A DNA stretch of 64,000 nucleotides from Mallotus nudiflorus. Its lineage: Eukaryota > Streptophyta > Magnoliopsida > Malpighiales > Euphorbiaceae. The stretch lies in contig CANTUR010000644.1 in NCBI GenBank assembly GCA_947683625.1, forward strand, positions 609,501 to 673,500, given 5' to 3'. Positions 25,831 to 36,444 of the stretch are shown one piece after another. The translations under genes were made by a program, and so were the position numbers. The notes beneath the pieces are model-generated. The model made no database searches and had not been told where the DNA came from. It saw nothing but the letters and a program-made list of their open reading frames with translations. The first letter of the stretch is position 1. Each line of letters starts with the position of its first letter.

Positions 25831-26239
25831 TGTTAGATGTGGTCTGAAAGTTTAAGGCCATATTTAATATTGAATATTCAAATAGGGTTTCCTATTTGGT
25901 TAGGGTTCCTATTTAATAGTGAATTAATTTAAGTATTTAATGGACGTAGTAAATTTAAAGTTATCCATATATATAAATTAGTCATCTCTCCACCAATTAG
26001 GGTTAGCAGACTAAAATCCATTTAATTCTCTACTATGTGAAAAATTAAGGTTAAGGGAGAGAAAACAGTTTTAACCAGAAAACTACCAAACACCCAATTT
26101 GATTCAAGACTCTCTATAATTATGATGAATTCTGCATCAAGTAAGTATTTTTATATTCTATTTTATGTAACAAATTGTCTATTTAAGATCCTATAAAGAT
26201 GTTGATGTTTGTTTCACATTATGATTATGTTAGTTTACA
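25831..26239 (+). repeat. Copia 3' LTR
   Basis: 409-bp LTR homologous to 17065-17480. The preceding bases (...agtaggtgaa) occupy the polypurine-tract position. Confidence 0.9.
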
Positions 26240-26343
26240 ATTTAGAATAGAGAGAACAAAAGATTCAGAGGAAAAAAGAAAAGACACTATTATTTATTTC
26301 TTAATAGAAAAACTCTAAGATTCAGAGAACATAAGATTCAAAG

Positions 26344-26389
<46 letters not shown>

Positions 26390-26603
26390 AAATTCTAAAT
26401 GAGGAAATTCCTAGAATTTCCTCATTTAATTCTAGGAAATTCAAGCCTTTTTAGGAAATTCTAAATGACTAGTGTCTGTGTGTGTGTATATATATATATA
26501 CTAGTCAATTTTAATTTCTCAATTTTATCAAGAAATTCTAGGATTTTCTTAGTAATATGGGGTCTTAAAAAGACTCCAAGCCTTTTTAAGACTTTTAAAT
26601 TAT
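26240..26603. repeat. AT-rich link with (TA)n and short dispersed repeats
   Basis: Contains repeated aagattcagaggaa- and ggaaattcta-type words, a TA microsatellite at about 26348-26387 and a TG/TA tract at about 26478-26502. No coding signal is seen until the caulimovirid segment. Confidence 0.6.
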
Positions 26604-27174
26604 GATAGGCCATTTATTAAAAACTTATCAAAATTGATTGGCCCTCTGTATAATAAAACTTCTATTAAATGACAAAGACATTTCAATAACGAAGATGTCA
26701 AAATTGTACAAAACATTAAAAAGTATGTACAAAATCTTCCATTACTAAGACTACCATTAAATACTGACTAGATGATAGTTGAAACTGATGGATGTGAATT
26801 AGGATAGGGTGCCATTTTATATGCCAAACCTCATATGTATTCACCAAAGATAGACAAATAAATTTGTAGATACTCTTTTGGTACTTATAAAGAAAAAGGA
26901 CTCACTTCATTAGATTTTGAAATACTTGCTATCATAAATGGAATTGAAAAATTTTATCTATATATTTGTGATAAGCCTTTTATTATTAGAATTGATTGTG
27001 AAGCTATTGTTAAGTTTTACAATAAACAGATTGAAAAAAAGATTAATGCCAATAGATGGTCAAATTTTGTAAATTTAATCACTAATAAAGGCATTATGTC
27101 TACTTTTGAGGATATTACTAGCAAGAATAATACTCTTATAAACAATCTATCAAGACTAATATTTATCAACTGAT
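26604..27174 (+). pseudogene. Endogenous caulimovirid pol relic: RT C-terminus and RNase H
   Basis: The segment begins inside the RT connection region (RPFIKNLSKLIGPLYNKTS) and continues into RNase H1: VETDGCELG (first catalytic Asp), LTSLDFEILAIINGIEKFYL (Glu), IRIDCEAIVKFYNKQ (Asp), then NRWSNFVNLI and a final LSRL. This pattern is closer to badnavirus-type caulimovirids than to LTR retrotransposons. There are several in-frame stops (for example in the stretch 26664-26860). It is an old, non-functional endogenous copy; the 5' part of pol, coat and movement genes are not in this segment. Genus assignment needs a tree. Confidence 0.75.
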
Positions 27175-27186
27175 GTGTTTATTATA

Positions 27187-28750
27187 AGACTTGACAAAGG
27201 ACGAATTCCTTAGACATTTACATAGACAGGGTTTGGTGAATAAGGCCCATATCTAAGACAATAATACTTTTCTTTTTGGATCAGACATGTTCTCAAAGGA
27301 CATGGCTTCTAAAAAGCCTATTTCTTATATCAAGAAAAATGCAACTTTGGCTACAATGAAATTTGGACAACAAGAGTTGGCTGTCTTTAAAGACTCATAT
27401 ATTTTTAATTTTACAAGAAGATATGACCTTAGTGGTCCCCAACAATGCTTAATAGATAGTATATGGAATCTCCCAACATAAGAGAGGGGAGCTTCTAAGA
27501 AAATAGAAGTAATTAATGCCATAATTAATTATTTCCAAACATCACAGACCCCACTTAGTAAAAAATACTCTTGCTATATTCTTTGTAATGGATAATATGT
27601 AGGAATTTATGACAACTGGACCGAAATTAATGAAAGAATTGAGGTTTATAAGTAGATGGCCAAATTCGACTTCATATTAAAATTACCCAAATTCAAGGGC
27701 TTTTATGATTATAAGGAAGCCCAAAAAGACTTATTAGACTTTCTTCCCCAAAATACCAAATATTTTACTTCTCTAGAATTTCTCAAAAGACCATACATCA
27801 GAGATCCAACTTGTTTACCAAGTTCTTCTTAAATCAAACTAGACATCTCTTATTCCTACACTCTCTCAAAAAAACACCATACCAGTAGACTTAACTAAAA
27901 ACCCACTGTTATAATTAAAGAACTGAGTGTTCCATACTCCTTAACTGGTTGGATCACAAATTTACTTTCCACATTATAGATTAAATTCTTAATACTATAA
28001 GAATTTTTGGAATTATGCCATAAGGATCAATTTGAAAATTATGATGAACTTAAAAAAAGGAATCTATTGTGGATATACTTATTATTGTGATTCAAGACTC
28101 CCTTGCAAAAACACCCATTACACTTATGGAAAAATTTTAAATTGCCACTGTCAACATGTTTATTCTTTTAGAACTTGTGGCATTTTATTAGACAATTTTC
28201 TCTTTGGAAGAAAATTCAAAGAGGTAAACATTGGTCCATTAACTTTTTATTAGCATGGGCTCCTTACTGATTTATGGACTATTAATGCTTTAAATATATT
28301 AGACATCCCTAAAATATTAGAAACACCACTTCTTGAGGCAGCTGGGTTTAGAGCAGTACACACAAAAATAATTATTGTTCCCTCCGAATGGATCCATAGA
28401 ACCTTGCTATTCTATAATATTTATCCATACTCATGGACATCCAAGATATATGAATATTCCTAAGCAACATACTTATCAAGACTCTTAATGGGTTCTCTCT
28501 AATGACAATTGGGGAAAAGCACTTACACACTGGAAAGCTTGAGTTTGTGCTAATAATTTCTTTTTTAATAATGATTCTCTTGACATCAGTGATTATGATT
28601 TCTGTGATGGAAATCATTTTGAAAAAGTCTTTATTACTAAAGGAATACTCAACTCTGGATTTATTAGCTTTTACATTAAAGGGACTCATGAATTTATAAC
28701 ACTTGTTAGAATTTAAGAATCTTTTTTCAAAAGACAATCAAAGCAAAAAG
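27187..28750 (+). pseudogene. Endogenous caulimovirid viroplasmin/transactivator-like relic
   Basis: Downstream of RNase H is a broken frame (longest open piece 27287-27481). At 27560-27740 it encodes YSCYILCNG, YVGIYDNWTEI and KGFYDYKEAQKDLL, the layout of the RNase H1 N-terminal-like domain found in caulimovirid ORF VI proteins (G-I-Y-x-x-W ... F-K-x-Y/F). After a frame change near 28030, another ~75 codons (28032-28253) hold a Cys/His-rich stretch (CGYTYYCDSRLPCKN, CHCQHVYSFRTCG) that could bind metal; a further segment follows to about 28700. Stops at 27593, 27652 and elsewhere fit Gln-to-stop changes. The position between pol and the promoter agrees with a viroplasmin gene. The Cys/His-rich piece is not one I recognise. 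Confidence 0.55.
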
Positions 28751-28996
28751 ACATCAACTTCATCTGAAAAAGATGAAGAAGATAGATCATCAACCAACGA
28801 AAGACATATAGTGGACCCCTCCACTATTTCTAAAGAATAAAGATTTCTAAAGATAGAATTTCATGGTGGGCTAACCCACATAAAGACTTTGTATTGATGC
28901 TTATCTCCAAAGCATCTCTAGACTTGCAAATTTTACTTTCCTATTTTGCCCTTCCACTTAGAGGCAATTAATGTAATCTTTTTCTTTTCCTCTACC

Positions 28997-29003
28997 TATA
29001 TAA
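28997..29003 (+). promoter_or_regulatory. Caulimovirid pregenomic-RNA promoter TATA (35S-like)
   Basis: TATATAA followed by GGAGG lies in a CT-rich context about 300 bp after the viroplasmin-like relic and about 690 bp before the next open frame, with TTTCATT just downstream, resembling the CaMV 35S core. A degenerate tRNA-Met primer site may be TGGTATAAAATT at 29135-29146, and AATAAA-type words recur at about 29195-29220. The order (end of genome, promoter, leader, first ORF) fits a circular viral genome read across its intergenic region. Confidence 0.55.
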
Positions 29004-29009
29004 GGAGGC

Positions 29010-29667
29010 TTTCATTATAGTTTGATATGTAAATCACTCAAGAGCCAAGTTCATTAAGAACTGAGAGCAATATAAGAGAAAATCATTCCTTGCACCATAG
29101 GTGATCTAGGAAGAAATCACTTCTTTTATATAGTTGGTATAAAATTGTAATGAATACTTAACTTCCTTAAGGTTCGGCCCTATGAAGAAAAGATAAATAA
29201 AAGAAAGTGAAGATAAATAAAAGAAAGTTTTCTTCATTCCAAGTATTTATACTATCATTTCTTAATGTATGAATCTTTGTTTGATAAGATGAATTATCTG
29301 GAAAATTTAAATTAAACATAACTTAGATAATAGTTCTTTGGTTATATCATATAATTCCTTAAAGTTCTTTGTAGTAGTCCTGAGTATTATCTTAGGAGGA
29401 AAAAGACTATAGAGAAAGGCTGTAAATAGTACTCCATGGAAGGGATTATGAAAAGGTAGAAAATTCTAGGAATTTTCACAAAGAAATAATTTATGATATA
29501 TTTAGGGCTATTATATAAGTTTTTTAATTTGAATTTTCAATTTATTCTGATTATTTGTTTGTAAGGTTAATGCATCTAGAAATAATTTTGTAAATATTTT
29601 GGAAAGACGATAACTTTCTTAATATTTGTCTAAGTACTCTTATGGTTGAATCTTATCCTAAATATAT
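29010..29667 (+). other. Caulimovirid leader-like non-coding region
   Basis: About 650 bp between the promoter and the next open frame, with no long frame. It contains an 18-bp tandem duplication (agataaataaaagaaagt) at about 29189-29228. Confidence 0.45.
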
Positions 29668-29951
29668 TTGATTTACACAGTAATTTTTTTTATGACTACA
29701 ATCGAAAAGGTTCTTAAAAACTTTTGTTTATTGGACTTACAAAACATAAATAGTTTGAATGAATTTAGACAACAAATATTACAATATATAGAAGTAGAAG
29801 AAAATAATCATATTGAAAATCATGATGCAAACTGTGACTATGATAAAGTAACTAGAAGACTATACTTGTTTCAAGCTTTAGTAGACTCTTTAGATATATT
29901 AATTAGACAATTTCCTAATATTCCGTATTTACAATTTGTTGAAGAACCATC
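29668..29951 (+). pseudogene. Caulimovirid first ORF, 5' part, cut by solo LTR
   Basis: An open frame (ATG at 29668, or the internal ATG at about 29692) of about 95 codons containing IEKVLKNFCLLDLQNINSLN and YLFQALVDSLDILIRQFPNI. It looks like a real acidic, helical protein start rather than noise, and it sits where the first ORF after a caulimovirid leader should be. The gypsy LTR at 29952 interrupts it. Sequence with the same character resumes at 33111 and decays by about 33370, including a segment around 33195-33365 with several stops. I do not recognise the protein family. Confidence 0.5.
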
Positions 29952-30212
29952 TGTAACACCCTACGTTTTCATTTAACTAAAGTAATTATCGAATTTTGTT
30001 AGTGATAAATAAATTTAAATTAGATTACACAATTTTAATTTATCTAGCTATTTAATTGATATGTATTTATGTTACTATTATTTTAAGACTTTGTTATTTT
30101 AAAATTCTATTATTATATATGGATATAGGTGTGATTGTGTGTATATATATATATATAATCTTACTTTGTATGACATACATATTATATAATATATGTATTT
30201 ACACAAAGTAAG

Positions 30213-30258
<46 letters not shown>

Positions 30259-33110
30259 GAAGAAAGAGGAAACTCATCGAAACCTACTCAGCTGCTCTCC
30301 TCCTCACTCTGTCCGTCACCATCACTGCCTCTCTTCTCATTGTGCCACCTCCCTTACCACCTGAAAATCGCCATTTCCGTCGTGGACCGAGCTCCCTAGT
30401 TGCTGCTGCTGCTCTTCTTCTTCCTTGCCAGGCAGCATATTCTCTTCCTCGCACGACAGCTCTCCACTTCCAATTCTGCTCAGCTTCATTTCTCCTTCGT
30501 CAGTGCTACTTCCCTGCTGCGCCGAGCTGCCTCCATCGTCCCCCATTTTTAGTGGCAGTAAGCCTTCTTCTTCCCCCTCCGATATGCTCTACCATACAGT
30601 GAGTAGCACTCACTCATTTCTTTCTTTTTTCCTCTCAATTCTTGATGGTTTTAGTAGATCCTAGGATTTATTGTAGTTGTTTATTGTTTGATGATGTTAG
30701 TTTTGATTTTCTTGGGAATTTTAGTGAATTATTAAATTTTTACAGAATTATGTTGGATTTATTTGATATTTTTTTGATAATTATTTGGGTTTAGTTAGTA
30801 ATTAGGATAGTTGTTGTTAATTATTTTTGGGTGTATAAATTTTATTGAGGATTATAGGGATTATTGTGAATTTGGTGAATTTTGAATATTTTAGTAATAT
30901 TTCGTTATATCCAAAATTTATTTGTAAAAATTATAAAAAAAAATTGATAATTGGTGCTATTGTCAAATGTTATTAATTTTAGGATTTAATTTATAATTTT
31001 GTGAATTTTATACTATTTTGTAACTATTTTTAAGTTTATGTCAAATGTGGATATTAAACTAAATTTATAAATTTGGAAGAAATTAGTAGCCAATTATATG
31101 TTTTAATTATATTAAGAAGTTTAATGTAGAGAAAATAATTTTTAGATATTTGTATAATTTTCAAGGAATTATTTTAGTATTAATTGTGTATTATATAAGT
31201 TTGTATATTATAGGGGTAGAAACGTAATTTGTGTTAAATATAGTTAAACAATAAATTGTGGTTGGTTTTAATTATAATTAAGGAAATTAAAAAGGAAATT
31301 TTCAAATTAATTTTAATAATATACTAAATATTATTTTTGAATAATGTGTATACTTTTATTATTATATAGGTAAATATGTAAATTATGCTTATTATAGTTA
31401 AGTATATATATTTCAATTGGTTTTATTAAAACTTAGGCGGTTAGAGAAATTTTTACAAATTTATAAGTATTTTGATTAAGTAATATTAATTTTTTTTAAT
31501 ATTGCTTCCTATATACGTGTATATATATATATATATATATACATGTTGGTGAAATTTTTTTTAAGCCTTAATGAGGAATTATTTTCTAAGTTATGGATAT
31601 TTGTATGAACGTGCAGCATTGGAGGAAATGATTTAAATTTTTGTGATGTGTTGATTGAATTGTGATCTCAATCGGGGCTAAGTGTAGTCTAGAAGCCCGA
31701 TTCGAGTGTGAATGTCTGTGCATATTAGAAGTGCATTTTCTCTGTAGGAATGGCTCTACCTATGGTAGAGAGATGTCCGTTTTACAGAGGAGACTCTGCC
31801 AAAATTTTGATAGATTTTCTCGTAAAACATGATATATTCAGTAAAATTCTACCGTTAATTAGGTTTTTTCCTGTCTATAGAGTCTTATCTGGTCTTTCTC
31901 GAGTCAGCCTAGAATTTCACTATTTTTGTAGATTTTCGATTTCAATTCCATAGACGTGTTTTTTTTTAAAAGAGGTTTGTTATTTATTTTTCTAGAGCAT
32001 ATCGAAGCGGAAGCTGTTAGATCAAGGTAGACGTGCGATCATCAGCCTTCTCATTCATCTTGTAAGTTGATAAAATGACCTATGCGTGTGTTTTATTTAA
32101 AGAATGCGTGCGCTCATATTTTTAATATTTATTGTATGATTTATTTAACTTAATGATGTTATTTATGGTTTAAATGCACTTTATTTATTTAAAAATCGAT
32201 TTTGAGAAATTTTGGTATAACGGGCTACCTAGTGGGTTTCACTAGGACCGTGTGCACATGGTAGAGATTGAGAGATGGATCCGATTTATGTATGACTGGT
32301 GGATGTAAACTGGGACGGGTGTCTCAGTGGAAGCCTTTTCTCTCGGGGACTACCAATTATTGGAAAAGTTAATAATGGGCTGGGATGGGTGCCTCGATTG
32401 ATGCCTTAGCTCTCGGGGACCGCCGGTGCCATGTATTTGGACTAAGTGGATGACTGCAGCTTGGTGCATCAGTTGATGCCTTTACTCTCAGGGATCGACA
32501 GTCTAGTTGGATAAAGTGGGCCCAGTTGGACATTTAGAAATTTGGGTTTAGGGTTCTACCGAGATTTTTCAAAAGCTATATCTATACATTATAAATTATT
32601 TTCACTATAACTATATGGTTTTCAAAAAGGGTTTTCAAACTGTACAGCTCTTTTTATTGACTTACTCAGTGAGGTCTGATTCCCCTCAATTTATTTTTTT
32701 TTAAGAGCTCGGGAGTTCGACCTCAAATCGCCTCTACGCCGGATTTCTTCATCACCAGCCATATTATGTAGGTCATTGTAAGTTGTACTGTAGTAGTAAC
32801 TCTAGAAAAATTGCATTAGTAACCATACTAAGAATTTGTATGATTTAAGAATACTTGTGTATTTTATTTTAATGAACCGTGCTTATGTACAATGATTTAT
32901 GATATGTGACGCTGGAGAATATTTTATTTATACATTCAATTATGTTTAATTTCACAAAAATCAGTTTGATAATGTGTTCTGTTATGAAATAAAGTTTTAA
33001 CTTGTAAGGTTTTATCTTTCTTTTCTTTAAGGCTTACTATAGGTTTCGGGGGCCTTATGCCTATCCATTCCCTAGTGCCGATCATGTGCCCTCGGATTCG
33101 GGTTGTGACA
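29952..33110 (+). mobile_element. Solo gypsy LTR (subfamily A) inside the caulimovirid
   Basis: A 3159-bp LTR beginning TGTAACACCC and ending GGGTTGTGACA. Flanks are ...ccatc (29947-29951) and catct... (33111-33115); four bases (catc) are clearly shared, so the TSD is slightly eroded or offset. Inner signals: TA tracts about 30140-30250; GC-rich block 30280-30598; GTGAGT (GT 30599-30600); TTTTCTCTGTAG (AG 31746-31747); hairpin CTCTACC/GGTAGAG; GTAAAAC at 31822; TTTTTCTAG (AG 31994-31995); GTAAGT (GT 32062-32063); hairpin 32228-32246 with stem CCTAGTG/CACTAGG; tandem units about 32305-32510; T-rich AAG (AG 32704-32705). Because it interrupts the viral frame, the viral integration is older. Confidence 0.93.
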
Positions 33111-33420
33111 CATCTAGCCCACCTAAATCTAACTCAGATTCTTCATGAGTATAAAACAAACCCTGCAAAATATAAACTTTTAAATAAATCAAGAAAATAT
33201 AAGACTTCACAATCCAAAGAATAATACTTAAGACTTATCATTAGACGCAATACACTTTATTTTAGTGGTTGTAATACTTCTGGACTACAACATCATATCA
33301 CTATTACTAAGTGGGACATAGAACGTACTAGGCAAAGAATAAAATACTTAAAAGACTGTGAAATAATTTGTACACTTTAACCTGACACAGGCATTACTTT
33401 CTTTTAGATATATTTTTGTA
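33111..33420 (+). pseudogene. Caulimovirid relic continuing after the solo LTR
   Basis: Coding-like sequence resumes directly after the LTR, open for about 14 codons from the break before the first stop, then continues as a lysine- and serine-rich stretch with stops to about 33370. It is assigned to the virus only by continuity with 29668-29951. Confidence 0.4.
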
Positions 33421-33499
33421 TATATTTAAGCACCAAAACTTTTGGCATTAGTATTCTTTTCAGAAACAAAATTTTGTTAAAGAATCCTCGAACCCCCAG

Positions 33500-33709
33500 T
33501 GGCATAAGACTTGAAATTTTATATATATATAAAGTTATTAAGTCAAAAATTTGATAAGTGTCTATCTTTATATTTGAGTATTTACTCTAAAAACTAATGT
33601 GTCAAATTATTAAAAATCCTAATTTTTTGTTAAAAATAAATATTTACCATATTTATTTAGTATTATTTTGAAACTAAAATACTGTTATACATATCTTATT
33701 ACTACTCAC

Positions 33710-33766
<57 letters not shown>

Positions 33767-34412
33767 TCCTGAGTCTTAAAGTTATTAAGTCAAAAATTTG
33801 ACAAGTGTCTATCTTCATATTTGAGTATTCATTCTAAAAACTAATGTGTCAAATTATTAAAAATCCTATTTTTTGTTAAAAATAAAATATTTTCTATATT
33901 TATTTAGTATTATTTTGTAACTAAAATATTATTATACATATCTTATTACTACTCAAATTCTAAAGATATTTATATACTACATATTTTTCAACCTTAAATC
34001 ACTAAAATATTTTTTTTCAAACCATTAGAAATTTTATTTTTTTAAAAAAAAATTAAAGTATAATAATATAATAATTATTTAGTATTATTTTTCAACTAAA
34101 ACACAACTATATATACTCTAATACTAATATAATATTTTTAAAAAACTTATTATAACTAAAAAATTATGGTAACAAAAGTTAAATTTATAAATAATCTTAC
34201 TATAACTAATCTTATATTTTGATATTCATTACTAAAACTTTATGTGTAATATCATTAAATGGGTGTGTTTGGATCAGGGTTAAAGAAGGTTAATTGTTAT
34301 TCCTATAATGCATTAACCTCATTTATCCTTGTTTGGTAACTTCAAAATATACACCCTTAACTGTTAACCCCTTAATAGTTAAACTCATTTTAATGTGTTT
34401 CTATTAACCTAG

Positions 34413-34473
<61 letters not shown>

Positions 34474-35278
34474 TTACAAGAGGTTTTTCAAACTAGAAAA
34501 TATATTTTTTTTTTCTATCAATATTTCTAACTTTGAATTTTCTTGATTCCCATCTAGATAAAAAGTTTCATAAAGTGGTCTATTTTTATAGCATGTCTCT
34601 TTAAAGTGAAAATGGAATTCATATATATATGTGTGTGTGTATTAAATCCTGAGTTTTAAAGTTATTAAGCCAAAAATTTGATAAGTTTCTATCTTTATAT
34701 TTGAGTATTCACTCTAAAAGCTAATATGTCAAATTATTAAAAATCCTAATTTTTTGTTAAAAATAAAATATTTACCATATTTATTTGTATTATTTTGTAA
34801 CTAAAATACTATTATACATATCTTATTACTACTCAAATTCTAAAGATATTTATATACTACATATTTTTCAACCTTAAATCACTCAAATAATTTTTTTTTT
34901 CAAACCATTAGAAATTTTATTTAAAAAAATTAAATTATAATAATATAATAATTATTTATTATTATTTTTTAACTAAAACACTACTATATATACTCTAATA
35001 CTAATATAATAATTTTAAAAACTAATCTTATTATAACTAAAAAATTATGGCAACAAAAATTAAATTTATAACTAATATTATATTTTGATATTCACTCCTA
35101 AAATTTTATGTATAACATCATTAAATGAGTGTGCTTGGATCGGGGTTAAACAAGATTAATTGTTACTCGTAATGCATTAACCTCATTTACCTTTGTTTGG
35201 TAACTTCAAAATATGCCCCCTTAACTGTTAACTCACTTAATAATTAAGATCATTTAATTGTATTTCTATTAACCTAGG

Positions 35279-35317
<39 letters not shown>

Positions 35318-36000
35318 TTTTAAAGTTATTAAGTCAAAAATTTGATAAATGTCTATCTTCATATTTGAATATTCACTCTAAAAGTTAATGTGTCAAATTA
35401 TTAAAAATCCTAATTTTTTGTTAAAAATAAAATATTTTTCATATTTATTTAATATTATTTTGTAACTAAAAATACTATTATACATATCTTATTAATACTC
35501 AAATTCTAAAGATACTTATATGCTACATATTTTTCAACCTTAAATCACTCAAATATTTTTTTTCAAATCATTAGAAATTTTATTTTTTTTAAAAAAATTA
35601 AAGTATAATAATATAATAATTATTTAGTATTATTTTTCAACTAAAACACAAATATATACTCTAATACTAATATAATAAATTTAAAAACTAACCTTATTAT
35701 AACTGAAAAATTATGTTAACAAAAATTAAATTTATAACTAATCTTATATTTTGATATTCACTCCTAAAACTTTATGTATAACATCATTAAATGGATGTGT
35801 TTGGATCGGTTTTAAAGAAGGTTAATTGTTGTTTCTGTAATGCATTAACCTCATTTATCCTTATTTGGCAATTTCAAAATATGCACCCTTAACTGTAACC
35901 CCCCTTAATAGTTAAGCTCATTTTAATATATTTATATTAACCTATATTGGAATAGGTTAAAAACCTATAAAAAAAACTCTTCTTTCTTAAAAAAAAAAAA
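33500..36000. repeat. Large AT-rich tandem array (~650-bp units, 3.3 copies)
   Basis: Units start with ttaaagttattaag[tc]caaaaatttga at about 33527 (truncated after ~185 bp), 33777, 34657 and 35317. Each full unit includes the phrase gtgtttggatc..ggttaa (about 34262, 35127, 35797) and ends near attaacctaggtt plus a (TA)n tract (about 33713-33762, 34420-34470, 35280-35314). A ~185-bp extra segment sits between the second and third units (34470-34656). No coding content is seen. The TA tracts lie at unit junctions and may have driven the duplication. Confidence 0.8.
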
Positions 36001-36439
36001 GAACTTTTCATTTTTTTTAGTATTTGATCATATATCTGGTAAATTGTTTCTTTTTTATTTTAATAAGCTACAAATAAAATTTATAAAAAATATATATAAA
36101 TAAATTTAATATTTTTTATGATAATTTCATTATTTTTAAACTTAATTTTTATATCTTATAAAAACTTAATAATTTATTTACTTTTATTATTTTATATTAA
36201 TTACATAAACAATTTTTAAATGATTTTATATTAACAGCTTATCCATTACCTTTGTTTACCAAACGGGGTTAACAGTTTAATTATTACACCTATAATTATT
36301 ACTCCTGTAACTATTACACTTTTTTTTAAATTCCGATCCAAACGTACCACCTTTATACTATTTATTATACTATTAACAGCAATTTATTATACTATTTATT
36401 TATGCTAAAGATTTTTGTTATACAATTTTTCAATTTATA
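36001..36439. other. AT-rich flank with inverted copy of the array end motif
   Basis: gatccaaacgtaccacc at about 36337-36353 is the inverse of gggtgtgtttggatc in the array units (34259-34273), together with an inverted copy of the adjoining 'taccaaacggggttaac' region near 36268. This suggests the array derives from a terminal-inverted-repeat element of the kind with GGGTGYGTTTGG ends. Confidence 0.45.
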
Positions 36440-36444
36440 TAAAC

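Larger units (their letters stand above)
17065..26239 (+). mobile_element. Decayed Ty1/copia element with nested solo LTR
   Basis: Both ends are marked by similar LTRs (17065-17480 and 25831-26239) starting TGTTAGATGTGGTC and ending AGTTTACA. The flanking 5-bp duplications are gttta (17060-17064) and attta (26240-26244), differing at one base. A PBS (17483-17494) and a PPT-like stretch before 25831 bound the internal region. The coding order gag, protease, integrase, reverse transcriptase, RNase H is that of Ty1/copia. Many stops and frameshifts make it dead. A 3.1-kb gypsy solo LTR (18530-21638) is inserted in gag, so the copia element is older than that insertion. Confidence 0.93.

Noticed and set aside
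28372..28737. 121-codon minus-strand frame
   Set aside because: Opposite the viroplasmin-like viral relic, with no recognisable domain; an antisense shadow.
31750..31953. Recurring ~70-codon frame with PFYRGDSAKI-like words in several LTRs (also 32-214, 37665-37883, 45546-45764)
   Set aside because: It recurs because the nucleotide block is conserved. Length and frame continuation differ among copies and the start codon is not constant, so RNA-level conservation explains it better than a peptide.
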